Shown piece after piece: positions 11,285 through 23,374 of a stretch of DNA of 64,000 bases; the first letter of the stretch is position 1; each line of letters begins with the position of its first letter. The notes under the pieces are model-generated. The model was not told the origin of the DNA. It saw nothing but the letters and a program-made list of their open reading frames with translations, and ran no database searches. This stretch comes from Rhynchospora pubera. Its lineage: Eukaryota > Streptophyta > Magnoliopsida > Poales > Cyperaceae. The stretch covers positions 312,420,513 through 312,484,512 of the forward strand of contig CM051459.1 in assembly GCA_028095005.1 (NCBI GenBank), read 5' to 3'. Both the position numbers and the translations under genes were made by a program.

Positions 11285-12502
11285 ATGTTTTATTCTTTTC
11301 AGGACCGTGAAAAAGAGGGCAATTGGAGGCGTCGCTTGTATTACCAACTCGATGTTGTGAACAACCACATAAGGAAAGCATGCGATGGAGGATGGAGTGA
11401 AAATCGAAAGGATGCATGCGTGCAACAAATGTACCACCAACTTGATGTTGTCAACAACACCATAAGAAAAGCAAGCGGAGGAGCATGGAGCAAGCACCAA
11501 GACCCATATGCCCACTACATGGACCATACACCACGCAACATGGAGAAGTCTATCTCTTCTATGGATCGAATCAAGTATCAACTCAATGTGGTGAACAACA
11601 CTATAAGGAAAGCATGTGGGGAAGGACATCATGATGCAAAACCCGTACATAATGCATACAATTCTGGTTTGACAAATAACTCTTGTTTTTCTTATAATTC
11701 ATGTTCAATGTCTCAAGATGAATCTAGATCGAATTTCATGGCCAAAACTTCTAATCCTCAATTACTTTCACAAACGTCAAATGATAAACTAATGTATAAA
11801 GATTTCATTGATAACCAAAGGAAACAAAATGAGGAACTTCTTGAAAAATTGAATTCTCTATCATCTAAGTTCAAAGTTATTGACACACAACAAGAAAAGA
11901 TATTTGAGACTACAATTTTTCAAGAAACTTGTTCCTCATATAGATCACAAGTTGAACAAAATGATACAATGACGTTGCAAAGTAATGAGAAATTAGAAAG
12001 TTTTAGTTCTTTGAAAGAAATTACGATTTGTTTTGAGACCGACCGTGATGATGACACACAATTTGAAATAAATGAACAACAAGAGAAAATTGAAGAACCA
12101 AAGATTGTAGCACCTCCACCCAATATCTTTCCAATTTTCATTCCACTTAGATTAACATATATTGACAAATCTAATGAGTTGGAATTGAAGGATCCTCCAA
12201 TAGCTTCTATTATCGATGAAACTGAGAAGAAAGAAGATGGTAGTATACCTCTCCAAGTCGAGGCATCCGACATGACAAATGAAAAGATCACCAAAATCGA
12301 CTTGAGCTCTCAACTTGAAAAATGCTTGAATAATCATGATGTGATGAAAGACGACAAACCACAAATCAAGTATCACATCAAAATCGAGCGAAGGAAGATG
12401 ACATCAAAACTAGAAAATTTCAAGCATATTTCAAGAATCTTTCTCAAGTACTTTTGGGTAAATTATGATGCGTTAAATGGGCGTAAAGCGAAGATAAGAT
12501 GA
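11285..12502 (+). CDS. Element-encoded ORF with three repeats of a YQLDVVNNTIRKA motif; unknown function
   Basis: The open frame runs about 405 codons from the ATG at 11285 (MFYSFQDREKEGNW); an upstream in-frame ATG at 11213 gives an implausible Tyr/Lys-rich leader. A possible 3' splice site (TCTTTTCAG, ending about 11301) lies just inside. The N-terminal 140 residues hold three spaced copies of YQLDVVNN-IRKAC, each followed by a Gly/Trp-rich segment. A Ser/Asn-rich linker, a predicted coiled coil (QRKQNEELLEKLNSLSSK) and an acidic/lysine-rich C-terminus follow. I see no gag zinc knuckle or enzyme motif. It occupies the gag position. It could be a degenerate gag-derived packaging protein, or an ORF kept open because RNA structure or length matters. 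Confidence 0.6.
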   Translation: MFYSFQDREKEGNWRRRLYYQLDVVNNHIRKACDGGWSENRKDACVQQMYHQLDVVNNTIRKASGGAWSKHQDPYAHYMDHTPRNMEKSISSMDRIKYQLNVVNNTIRKACGEGHHDAKPVHNAYNSGLTNNSCFSYNSCSMSQDESRSNFMAKTSNPQLLSQTSNDKLMYKDFIDNQRKQNEELLEKLNSLSSKFKVIDTQQEKIFETTIFQETCSSYRSQVEQNDTMTLQSNEKLESFSSLKEITICFETDRDDDTQFEINEQQEKIEEPKIVAPPPNIFPIFIPLRLTYIDKSNELELKDPPIASIIDETEKKEDGSIPLQVEASDMTNEKITKIDLSSQLEKCLNNHDVMKDDKPQIKYHIKIERRKMTSKLENFKHISRIFLKYFWVNYDALNGRKAKIR

Positions 12503-12529
12503 ACATGAGAGGTGGTCAAGCTCGTGACC

Positions 12530-12565
12530 TAAAACTAGCGCTTCTTGGGAGGCAACCCAAGGATT
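12530..12565 (+). other. Athila-type GGGAGGCAACCCAAG hairpin segment
   Basis: CTTGGGAGGCAACCCAAG is a perfect 7 bp-arm hairpin shortly after the ORF stop. Very similar sequences lie downstream of ORFs in Athila-group elements, so it supports family assignment. Its function is unknown. Confidence 0.6.
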
Positions 12566-14264
12566 TCTCAACTCTTCTCTCTTTTATTTTAATTAAAAAG
12601 AATAGAAAATCACAAAAAAATAGAAAAACAGAAAATAACAAAAATAGAATTTGATGTTTGTGTTTGTTTGTTTGTAGGGAAATTTTGAGGAACAAACGAA
12701 AGAAGATGCGATTCGTGCTAGAGCACCATGGGTTACGTGAACCAACTAACCCCGATCGACCTCATACGGATTGCATCAAAAGATCTAGACAAATTAGAGC
12801 CGTCTTGGACAACGAGAGAACAAACTAGAAACAAATCAACATATGGAAAGCAAAAATTGGCTAAGTTCTCTTTTCCCTCCTATTTACTTTTTTATTCGAT
12901 TGCATGCATTGAGGACAATGCTTGATCTAAGTTTGGGGGGAGGGAATAGGAGAAAAATCGAACTTTTGGTGGATTTTGGTAAATTTTTGCATTTTTTCGA
13001 ACTTTTTGCTTCTCTGGTCAGCTCGAACAGGTATCTGGTCAATCCGACCAAAGCCTTGGAAACTTCTGTTTTTAACTTTCTCCTTGGTCGGTTCGAACAG
13101 ACTTCTGGTCAATCCGACCAGAACATGGAAATTGCACGATTTGGTTTGATTTTGGCTTGGAAATTAGTTGATTTTGCCTATTCTCTCTCGATTTGAATTT
13201 TAAACGTTAAATCTCACACTGCTTAACCCTGTTTTCAAGTCAAACAAAAATTTTCTCAAAGAACCCTAGAATGTTATGATATCACACTTGATCTTGCACC
13301 AATGGACTGAATTGGAGTATTTTCTTTAAAATTTGAACTTGATCTTGGATGCTTAGAATTGTTATGACAATCTTAGTCGATTCTCACAAGTTTTTGCCGA
13401 GTGAACTGATTCGTATTTGACAAACTATTGAAAAAAAATTTATCGACTTTGGAAATTGTAAAATGAATGTTGTCTTGTTGAAATTGCTTTTTAATCGCTT
13501 GAATCACCAACGAGCAAAAAAATTAATGGGACAAATAAATCAAAATAGCTGTGAAAACGAGGACGCACTGAGGCCTTTTTCCACCAACTTAGCCACAAAT
13601 TGGAGGGTATTGGGTTAGGTATGAATTGTTAGGAATTACAACTCAAAGAAACCGAGAAATAATTGGATAATTCATGCTTAATTCTACCGGACCCGGTGCG
13701 AAAGTATTGGTAAAGGAGTTGTTGAGTATTATGGCCCAAGTGTACCGTGGCCATAGTCGAGCAACACCCGTCTAACCTCCCTAGCGCGACATGTGCTAGT
13801 AGCAAACTTAAGGCCAATGATACCGCATTATCCTCTAGGGTGTAAAGCCCCACGGCTCGACTTGCACGAAAAAAAAAACATTGGTGAAAAATTGAAATTG
13901 CTTTTGAGAAAAATTCATTATAAAATTTCTGAAATTGATAAAGGCCTTTACAAATTTTTGTGGAATGTGAAAAGGAACGGGTAATTGAAATTGAGATCGC
14001 TTTTGAAATATCAAAGGGAAGCTAGAGTTCTAATTTTTGGGAAAAGACTTTACTTTGGGCCAAGAGTTGCATTAATTAAGTTGTGAACACTTAACTTGGT
14101 TTTTGATTTTGATTATTGTTTGACTCATTTGATGAAAGTGTGAGAAATTTTAGGCATAGCAATTGATTTCACGACATTTATTGGTTTGAGATACAACTCA
14201 ATGTTTAAGGTTTAAGTACAGTCCAAAACTCTAAGCTTAGGGTGTTGCTTGAGGACAAGCAAAG
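12566..14264 (+). other. Long non-coding part of the retrotransposon interior
   Basis: About 1.7 kb with no convincing coding. It contains a second purine-rich tract near 12927-12948 (AAGTTTGGGGGGAGGG) after a GAGGACAATGC motif, which is repeated as GAGGACAAGC before the true polypurine tract. It also has two palindrome pairs of the TTCGG/CCGAA family near 13015-13060 and 13085-13125. Confidence 0.6.
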
Positions 14265-14282
14265 TTTAAGTTTGGGGGGATT
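14265..14282 (+). promoter_or_regulatory. Polypurine tract
   Basis: AAGTTTGGGGGGATT directly precedes the 3' LTR start TGATATC, the expected place for plus-strand priming. Confidence 0.8.
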
Positions 14283-16399
14283 TGATATCATTACTATTTG
14301 TAGGCATTTGGACCGTACTAGACATTCAAATAACACTCAAACCATTAAATTATTCAATAAATTGCTATGATTTCCAAGGAATTGGCTCTACCGTCGTTCT
14401 TCTCTCATTTTACAGGACTTTGATGATTTCTGGTGATATTTGAGCTATTTGAAGATTTCCGGCATTTGGCATACGCTAGACGACTCATTCCTAGCACTTG
14501 AAGGCACTTTTCAAACCACCGTTTGGACCAAATGACTCATGCTTGGGGCTAATGAGAAATTAAGAGAAGCAATTGGTCAAATAGAATCATTAGCATTGTA
14601 GAGCTCATCCTAAACTTTCCAACGGTTTTTGAATCGCCTCAATCGGAGTCCGGATGGAGGAATTATGACCGAAATACTAGCTCTCTGGTCAGGTCGAACA
14701 GACCCCTGGTCGACCCGAACAGAGGCTTGTCCGACCCGAACAGACCCCTGGTCGACCCGAACAGAGGCTTGTCCGACCCGAACAGACCCCTGGTCGATCC
14801 GAACAGAGGCTTGTCCGATCCGAACAGAACCCTGTCAGACCCAAACAGACCCCTGGTCGGACCGAACAGAGACTTGTCCGACCCGAACAGAGGCTTGTCC
14901 GACCCGAACAGAACCATGTTCGATCCGACCAGACTGCCGAAAAATCATATTTGGAAGTATTTTCAACATGGAAACTCGTATTTTGGCATATTTTCTTGCC
15001 TTGACGACCAGGCAACCTCCTAAGCACCTGAAGATTACTATATAAGCTCCCCTAAGCCTAAGGAAAGGATACACAACCTTTCATACCACAAATTCCACTT
15101 TCCATAGGCGTTTCTCTCTCTTCCACCATGGGAGATCATCAAAGCTTGGTTCTTTGAAGCGACGGCAGCAAGGAGACGAGTTTGATGACCATCTTGCAAC
15201 ACACCACTGCCTAGAGATCGTAGTTTGAAAGCATAAAGGAGTATTTGGTTTATTCTTCTATGTTTTCTTCTCTATTTTCAATGGGCTTGTATCTTGTTAT
15301 TTCTATGTTATTCGTTGTGTGTTTTAGTACTATGTTAGGCTAAATTTATGTAGTCTTAGGGGTAAGGTAGTAACTTAGGTTTGGATGTTGTGATTTGACT
15401 CGTTATGTTATGATATGTTCTGTTGATTTGTTTCGTTGAGAATTATTATAATTGCTTGTTTAAATTGCTTGGTTAAGTCTAATTAACTTCTAGATGAATG
15501 GCCACATTTAGTTAAGTTCTAAAGTTAGGTTAATCAAGATAATTTAGATAAAGTATTTGGGATAAATCGTAGATCCGAAAGGGGAGATTAGTTGACACCA
15601 TAAGTGTAACTTTTAGACAAGTCCAAAAGACCTCTAGATATCCTTATGAACTCCAACAAACAAGTTTAAGTTGATTGAATTCTATACCAAAAGTTGTGAA
15701 CCAATCGAGTTAATTAGGTTAGGTTGTGATTAAACCAGTTTCTAGTCCAACAAGCGACAGCTGAGGTTTAGAATATCTAGGTTTGACCAACAAACCCTAG
15801 CACAAAGCATAAAATATCATAAAAGTTCAAAATCACACACTTATACCATCTGTTCGGATCGAACAGACTCCTGTTCGGATTGAACAGAGTCCTGTTCGGA
15901 TTGAACAGACTCCTGTTCGGATTGAACAGACTCCTGTTCGGATTGAACAGAGTCCTGTTCGGATTGAACAGAGTCCTGTTCGGATTGAACAGACTCCTGT
16001 TCGGATTGAACAGACTCCTGTTCGGATTGAACAGAGTCCTGTTCGGATTGAACAGATTCTTGTTCGGACCGAACAGAGCGGTATATGCTTGAAAAACACC
16101 GTTTGGTGCACGAAAGTGATAAGTTCTGTGTTCTAGAGTCCAAACCGATGTGAAAACTGAACCTAAGATGACTTTTATATTGTTAAAACACCCAAAAATA
16201 TTTATTTACTTGCACCTTTAGATTTAATCAACCAAAAACTCCATAAAAATATAATTGTCTAGCTTTCGTGAGGAAGTAAAGTCCGGTACTCATTAATCCG
16301 TCCCTTGGGTTCGACCCTAAAGCTGTACTCCAAAAGACTAGTGAGGTTTGCTCTAGGTATACAAATTTTATTTGGTACTAGAATTTAATTCCTTCATCA
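14283..16399 (+). repeat. 3' LTR (2117 bp) of the Athila-like element
   Basis: It is nearly identical to the 5' LTR. The 85 bp length difference is four extra 21 bp units in array B plus one inserted T near 15436. Array A is at 14685-14933. Confidence 0.93.
15850..16080 (+). repeat. 21-bp palindrome array B, eleven units (3' LTR)
   Basis: Same repeat as 10682-10828 but with eleven instead of seven units. Because the two LTRs are identical at the moment of insertion, four units were gained or lost afterwards, or during reverse transcription. Confidence 0.93.
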
Positions 16400-17684
16400 G
16401 TAATCTACACCAATAGTATAAACAGAAAACTGCATCAAGGTTATGATTTATTGTCCACTTTTGCAGCGGAAAAAAAGTTGGTATTAGTTAAATTATCTTT
16501 TGCGAAATTTTATCCAATTTGGCATCCAGAGGAAGCTTGATAAAATTAAAATTAATTTTCTGGCTTAAACATTAATTAATAGTAAATATATAAATCATCG
16601 CATTCATTTTTTAATGTTTCAATAAAGGATGCATGAAAAATAAAACAAGAATCAACTCAGGGTCGTACTTTTCTATTTCAATCTATGCCAAAACAAAAAA
16701 GATTGCACCATATATAGATTCAAAAGAAACACGATTATTTGCAACACTTGTGATCGAAAGTTACAAAATCTTTAAAGGAAATGGAAGCAAAACCTCAAGA
16801 AAACAGAGCTCTGCTAGGATGGCGAAGAGAGAAGAACTCCTTTCTGTATGAGAAGGAAAATCTACTTCTCCCTTGTTTGTCGATCGACTTGTTAATCTCT
16901 AACCCTCTATTTATTGTACACAACATGGGCTTTAGCAATGGGCTAATCTTTCATTTCTCCTTTTTTTACTTTCCTAATATAAGGGAGCCAGGAAGGTACT
17001 CACAGTTTAACCGTCTTTCCTAATTTACATTTGTAATCGTCCTGTTTAATCTCCCAAAATGGATTTCATAACGATCAAATTTATTTGGATTTTAATTACT
17101 TTCCTAATTTAGTAATTTATAACACTCAACGAAATATTTACATGTCTACCCCTCTTCTAGAAACTGAATTAATATCCCAGGTTTATAAATCTTGCGGTTA
17201 CTCAACTTATTCCCATCAACTGATTGTTAATAAACGAACAAATTGATCTCTGTAGAGAATGATGTATCGTAAATTAGATTTTACTTGTTGCATGCTCAAT
17301 ATCATATTATCAATGTTCATTACGGTGCACTGATCCAGTTACGAACCTGGATAAAAATTGGAAGATTTAAAATCAGTAATCTTTTTCTAAAATAGTATGG
17401 TTTTATTTGGTAAGAATTGAGATTAAAAGTTATAGTATTCGAAATAATTTTTTAATTCACCAAAAATAAAAAATTTATTCTTAATAAATCTTATATGAGA
17501 AATAAAGATTTACGACGTATCTCATGTCTACGTTAATATTTCACATCCATATTTCACACAGAGAATAAATATTCATAGACCTGTACCGGTACGTACTGCC
17601 CATTTTAGTGCCCGTACACCCTCTGTTATCTACCTTCAAATTCAACTATTCTATACCCCAACGAAAGTAATGGTTAAACTATGA
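16400..17684. other. Upstream part of duplication copy 1, then unassigned AT-rich sequence
   Basis: 16400-17070 aligns with 23375-24120 and is the intron/5' side of the unknown minus-strand gene. I cannot place further exons. From 17071 to 17684 I see nothing recognisable. Confidence 0.5.
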
Positions 17685-20600
17685 TATTTTAGGAAAATAA
17701 TGGTTCATAAGCCTTATTACTAAGCAGCAAAATACATGCTGTTCTCCTAGAGTCTATGACCAAAATGTCTCAGTTCTTTTTATCTTAAATACTTCAATTT
17801 CAAACCAGCCAGTTACTGTTCAATTATCTGAACCGTCTATTTTTCTCTCTGCGCGATCCTGTCCGTTCGCCTCCGCTGTGGATTCCGCTCCAGGCAGCAC
17901 ACGTGATGAGTTCCTTCCATTTATTTTAGATGGACATGGATCACATAGCCCAAAAAATATTAGGAGGGATAAAAGTGCACGGTGTGCATGCTCCGAGTTC
18001 GCCTGATAAAGATTATCAGGGCCTTCTACCTTCTTCTAGGTTCTTCTTCTAGCGCAGAACGAGGGAGTGATCCGTCAGAAAAGAGAGAGAGAGACTGAAG
18101 AATCAAGGAAGGAGAGGAGCAGCAACTCCGTGGCTGGAGGAGATCAGTGCCTGTATTGCGTTGTGCCTTATCCCTTATGCGCTCTCCAGAGGCCTCTGAA
18201 TGATGTTGTTGTAGAGGCGAGGGTTTTCATCTCGCTTTCTTCTCCTATTGTGCTCTGTTCTCTTTCCCATCAACGGCTGACCATCATACCAGGTGTCTTA
18301 AACCGAACCCTTCTCATTTACCACCTTGCACTCATTCACTCCCTTTCTCTCTCCAGTTGTATAGCGCTGCCTGGAGGGGTGGCGACTGGTGGTGGCTTCT
18401 CGATAAGAACGACGGTAATCGACAACATTAATTGAAGCTCTCTCACTCTCTTTCTGCATTGTTGTTGTGCTGATCTCTTTCTTACCCGTCAAGTTCTTCA
18501 ATTTTCAAACCCTAGCCATGCACCTGCTCATGCCTGAGGTAATTTTCAAACCCTATCCTGCCTTTCTCTCATCCCCTCTTCCTCTTTGTCTAACTTAAAA
18601 CGAGTTATTTTTACACAGGGTTTCCGAATTTTTCCTCTCTGATCTGATCTCTTTTTTTTTTGGATTTTGTACAGATTTAGACCAAAGGTCAGAATACAGG
18701 TGTTCACTCCAATCTTAATTGCAAAATATGTGCATCAAAATGTCGTTTGCATCATATGTTGTTTGTCATAGCATCTAAATATGTAATTGTTTTTTTCCTT
18801 TTCATTGTTGATTACCTGAATTGTAGGAATTAATTTCTTAATTTTCAAATTAATTGTGCTTCTATTGGTGCATCAAATTTCTTATTTTCTCTTTAGGATT
18901 AGGTAGGTTCGCACATGTTGCCAATATATAGATGGGGAACATTGCAAATATTATTTAGACTTCTTAGCTAAATACATATATATTTGACTTTTTACTTTTT
19001 AGGATTATAACATGAATGGTATTCATGGTATTATGTACTGACATGAATGGTCTAACCTTATTAGATGCTGGTACAATTACTATTACCCTCGATAACAAGA
19101 TTGGTAGGGGTAATTTGCATTACTAATCTGATTAGTCGTGCAAAGAATTAGGTTTTAGTTTTACCCTCCAACACCTCCTCGCCATATCAACAATGGTTAG
19201 CAACTAAGTTTTACCCTCAAAATTAGACTGTGCTTCCTTTTACTTCATTATCCTAATTATAATTTCATTGCTGCAATATGATTCTTACAGTTCTTATACA
19301 TATCAATGTGAGGTTTTGTTGGCAACAAAGGCGCAAGGTAAGGTCGTTGAGGTCCAAGACAGTTGGTGACGAGGGAAAAAACCATGGTGAGTCATTGAAG
19401 CTACTAGCGATGCACAGTTAATCATGATTTCTACTTGATTATTGTAATTATACTTTTTCATAGTGGCGATATCACCTCCTACCTTACCAGGTTTGAGGAT
19501 TTGGCAAATACGATGATCCTAAGCTGCTAAGATATTTTTTTCAGGTACAACCAGATATATACCAGACTTTGAGTGACCTGATACAATAATAATTGCATGC
19601 CTCGATAATATATTTTTTTGTTTAGCTCTTTGAACTAGCAATTCAGGAGTTGTGCTTTATTCCCAATGCACTTGCTATCCTTTTGGTACTTACATGTTTG
19701 CTTTAGCAATTAGCATGGTTTATACCTTGGTTTCAAACAAAAATTGTATTGACTGGTACTGATGGAATTGCATCTGGTGTTCCACATGTACAATTGGCAT
19801 GAGCCATCTTGGTTCAAATATGCCCAACACTAAATTGGAAGGTCGATTTAGGGTGCTGGCAACTGAGCTCATGTGAGGTTATGATCCTTCGAACTTTTTA
19901 AGTTTTGGTTTTACAAACTGGTAGCGAGGTTTGTTTTTGCCCACCATTACAAATGTAAACTGGTAGCGAGATTTTCTTTTCCCCGCTACTACAAACTTCG
20001 CATATTTAGTACAGTAGAAAGTTAGTTCGAAATATATAATTTATCATTTACGATGATATATCTATGGTGTTTTCTCCTTTTTTTGAAATTATTTGAATAA
20101 GTTTGATGTTTCAAATTAATTAACAATATATCAACATGGTGCAGTTGATTTCTCATATGGTTCTTCCATTTCAGAAAGACTAAAGGAGATTTTTGCTTCA
20201 ATATATTATGGAGGCTGATTGATTGATTGATTGAAGAAAATCAATAAGGTCAGCCTAAATAAACATTCGACAAAATCTTCCTTCTCGATGTGATTGTTCT
20301 TTTCTTATTTTAATAGTTTTGGCCTACAAATACCATGTTTTCTTTGTTCGAAAGTTAATTAAGCAAAAATATTAATTTTTCCTATAAATAACTTAGCAAA
20401 TTACAAAGGGTCAGATTGGAAATGACTTCTTGACACAATCAACCGGCCCATAAGCTATAGATGGATCATTTTTTTTATTTCTTAAAATATGTATTATCTT
20501 TTTAGTGTTTTCTTTACTATCATCATGATTATGTAAATACACCTATAGATGGATGACATATGGACAGGCAAGTGCAAGGCGATCTGCTATTGGTTATATC

Positions 20601-20864
20601 CTTATTTATCGTGAGATACCTCAGGCTCTTTTCTTACTTGAAAGCTAATGCGGTTTCAGACGTAACAGTCAATTAATTATTTTATTTCTTACAATATAAA
20701 CTTATTGGCTCATGAATCAGAGTTTCTTCTGACCAACATGTGATGGAATGGCACCAAAATTTGATTAATGAAATTTTTTTTTTAGTTTTTTTCCTATTGT
20801 CATCTATTGGCATAACGATCTTAATCCTGTGATTGCTCGATATGCTGGCACCATTAGCTAAACA

Positions 20865-20869
<5 letters not shown>

Positions 20870-20919
<50 letters not shown>

Positions 20920-20938
20920 ATTTATTTATTTATTTATC
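20870..20938. repeat. Compound microsatellite (TA)n(TG)n(TTTA)n
   Basis: About 19 TA units, then six TG units, then four TTTA units, inside the Helitron. It creates a spurious Ile/Tyr-rich ORF. Confidence 0.9.
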
Positions 20939-22328
20939 TAATAGACAGAGCCAATTTCCAAAGTATGATGCCCTTGATTGTGGAGTATAAAGAGGCATTG
21001 GTTCAAAAGGTGAATATATCACATGTTGCCCAATTTGTTTGGTATAATCAGGTTTATATCATTTCTTAATTACAAACAGGTCAACTATTCGTCCTTTTAT
21101 TTTGTTTTTTTCTGTAGAAAAACTTGGGTCTTTTCATGGGCTACAAATGCTGATGGTAGGCACTAATTCAGGAATGACGCAGTGCTTCAAATTCCGAGTA
21201 ATTCCTTTCACCTTTTGATCATAATCACTTAATTGTAAGTGTTGTTTTTAGTAGATAGAACTTAGATCTGACGGAACAATATAAGACCGGCATTAGCTAT
21301 TCGAATCAAGTAATTTGTGCTGAGAAATTTAGTTATTATTCATCTCAATCTAATTGGAATATTGAGCTAATACCATTCTGGACAGTGAACATAAAGAGAT
21401 TGTGTTAGTGAAAAAATAGAAGGTACCATTATTCTTTATCCACTTATTTTTGTAAAAGAATGCATATTAGGATATATTAAAACCTATATTAAAAGATGCA
21501 TTGGAGATTGTTAGATTGGCTTTTGTTTGCACTTCGTATTTGGATGGTTGCTTTATAAAAAAAGATAAATTATTTTTTTGCCTCTATCTATTACATAAAT
21601 TTACTTTGTTCACTTAAAAATTGTTGTCGTCTTATATTGAGTTGTTTAGATGAAGACGAAATTTCTTCTTATGACATTGCAAGTTGTGATTGATTATTTT
21701 TTCCTACTTTGGGATTTCATAACAGATGGTGTCAACGCGTCATGTTGTTATTTTTTCCCCCTCTGGACTACTTTGTTGAGTAACAAGAAGACCACAACGG
21801 CAAGGTTGTACAACTCAAGGCTTTTCATTTGTCAAAGTGTAGTCTGATTTTGCATCTTGCTTTGCCAGACAATAGAGCATGCATGTGCTAACAAGTAATT
21901 AAAAAAAGAACTTGCTTTCTTTTCAAATTTATGATCTTGCTTTTCATTTTTATTATTCAGTTTGTTACTTTCAAGGATTAATTAGGTACAGGACATATTT
22001 GTGATTTTTTTTTCAAAGCCAATAGAAGCATGCCATGCCACCTGCAAACTTGGACTATCAATGTACCACGCACGTTTCGCTTTGATCTAACTCATTGGAT
22101 CTATTTAGGTCAAATCTTGCTATAACTTAAATTAATACTAATGCGTTTGTGTTTGATGGATAAACCAGATTCTTCAAAATTCTGACCATTCTTGCTTTGT
22201 GAAAAAAAACGTAATCAAATAATTAAAACTAATGATGCGTGTTGACTGTTTATCCTCTCCACTTTTTTCCCTTAAAAAAATTAAGAACAATAATAAAATA
22301 TATTTAAATTAAATATAAGGATTAATCT

Positions 22329-22359
22329 TACATCGCGCGAAGCGCGATGTAGAAGCTAG
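22329..22359 (+). terminator. Helitron 3' hairpin and CTAG terminus
   Basis: A perfect 10 bp GC-rich stem with a 3-base loop, four bases of spacer, then CTAG|T. This is the rolling-circle transposition stop signal of plant Helitrons. Confidence 0.88.
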
Positions 22360-22819
22360 TTGTATTCATGCTTGTTTTGCATCAAAATTCTGCAATAATA
22401 TTTGGTTTGGTTGTATAATCTTATTATTGTATAGCATCTTCAATTTTTTAACTTAATTTATTGGGGCAGTTATATATATATATACATGTGCTCACTTGGA
22501 GCATCAGATGTGCAACATTTAGTATATGACGTTAATAAAAGTAAACTAGTTCTCGCAAATCACCTGCATCCAAAGGGCATTCAACACACACAGAAAAAAA
22601 GAAGTTATGAAATGCAACACAAATATAAAAAGAGAACAGTTGAATTAATTCATCAGATGTGCAATTTAAACTACATTCAATCAACCTCAAAATGAGTAAC
22701 CAACACATATTCAAATTAAACAGTTGATGGATATATTACATATCAGAAAGCCTCAACACATCTCAAACGGTACTAATTCATAAAAACAGCTTCGACATCT
22801 CCACCTATCAATGAACTTC

Positions 22820-23374
22820 ACTGGATTTCTCTAAGGCACTCACTGGGTGCACTTCATGATCAAAGTACCTTCTTCAGCTCAGAAGAAGACTTCACTGTTT
22901 TGGTCTCTGATCTCTCTCTGGATGGTGCGCCCGCAAACATCCTCCTGACGGTACCCTTTACTGCTTTAAGGAAGCCAGACAGAGCCTTATTCTTGGATGC
23001 CGGTTCAGTTTTGCTTGTCTTGGAATTGGAGCCCTCTGGCATCTCATTGGTAAGACTGCTATCAAGAAGACAAGAATTGAATTCAAAGTTGGCACGGTGT
23101 TGGAATCACTTGCCTTAGACGTGTTTTCCCAGGTATGCGATGTGGAGTCAGCAACCCACTTTTTGTTCAGCTCAGAGTGCCAAAGTTTCAGTTCGGCTAG
23201 AGGAACAACGGGTAGTTGCGAAGGGTCTGAGCGGCGATGGACTGCTTTTGAGAAATAAGCACGCGTCATCCAAGAGTTTGGATCGTCTTTGTATAGGTCC
23301 TCCATCAAGTTCTCTCTCACAGCTCTCTCAAATTAAATCAACCAAGTGCCAAGAATTTTAGGTCCCAACTGTAA
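22820..23374 (-). pseudogene. Diverged second copy of the unknown terminal exon
   Basis: It keeps the splice acceptor (GTAGATTACAG before 23374) and clear similarity to the exon at 8548-9115: RENLMEDLYKDDPNSW, ELKLWHSELN and SNSKTSKTEPASK are shared. It carries an in-frame TAA near the exon start (near 23330), a frameshift near 23050, and loss of the C-terminal frame after about 22860. It cannot make the full domain. The undisturbed intron/exon border here shows what the copy 1 locus looked like before the retrotransposon landed. Confidence 0.75.

Larger units (their letters stand above)
9116..16399 (+). mobile_element. Complete non-autonomous Athila-like LTR retrotransposon, TSD GTAAT
   Basis: The 5' LTR is 9116-11147 and the 3' LTR 14283-16399, both TG...CA (TGATATCA...TTCATCA). 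GTAAT flanks both sides (9111-9115 and 16400-16404). The primer site TGGCGCCGTTGCCGGGGA, complementary to tRNA-Asp as in Athila/Tat gypsy elements, is at 11151; a polypurine tract ends at 14282. The internal region of about 3.1 kb has one ORF and no protease, RT, RNase H or integrase, so it must be mobilised by a partner. The LTRs are nearly identical: I see about six substitutions, one 1 bp indel, and a difference of four 21 bp repeat units. That means recent insertion. Confidence 0.95.
8075..17070 (-). repeat. Tandem duplication, copy 1 (carries the LTR retrotransposon)
   Basis: Outside the inserted element (9116-16399), this copy matches 17685-24120 in order. Examples are TTCATAAGACTTATTGCTAAGCA near 8090 versus 17700, TCACTTGGAGCATCTGATATGCAA near 8240 versus 22490, the exon at 8548-9115 versus 22820-23374, and AAATTATCTTTTGCGAAATTT near 16490 versus 23460. 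Without insertions each copy is about 1.8 kb. The copies differ by many substitutions and indels, so the duplication is clearly older than the LTR insertion. Confidence 0.85.
17743..22359 (+). mobile_element. Helitron (3' end certain, 5' end approximate)
   Basis: The 3' end has the hallmark form: a perfect 10 bp stem TACATCGCGC/GCGCGATGTA with loop GAA (22329-22351), then GAAG and the terminal CTAG (22356-22359) followed by T. The left end must lie just after 17740, because duplication copy 1 is uninterrupted there. TCTCCTAGAGTCTATGACC near 17743 is the best candidate but lacks the usual preceding A. I see no Rep/helicase coding, so it is non-autonomous. It contains transcript-like sequence (splice-like AGGTAAG near 19337) but no recognisable protein. 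Confidence 0.75.

Noticed and set aside
18067..18435. 122-codon ORF rich in Arg/Ser in the Helitron
   Set aside because: No recognisable domain; it starts in a GA-rich leader and crosses splice-like sites, so it looks like UTR or intron read-through.
20833..21069. ORF with an Ile/Tyr repeat
   Set aside because: Produced by the (TA)n(TG)n microsatellite.
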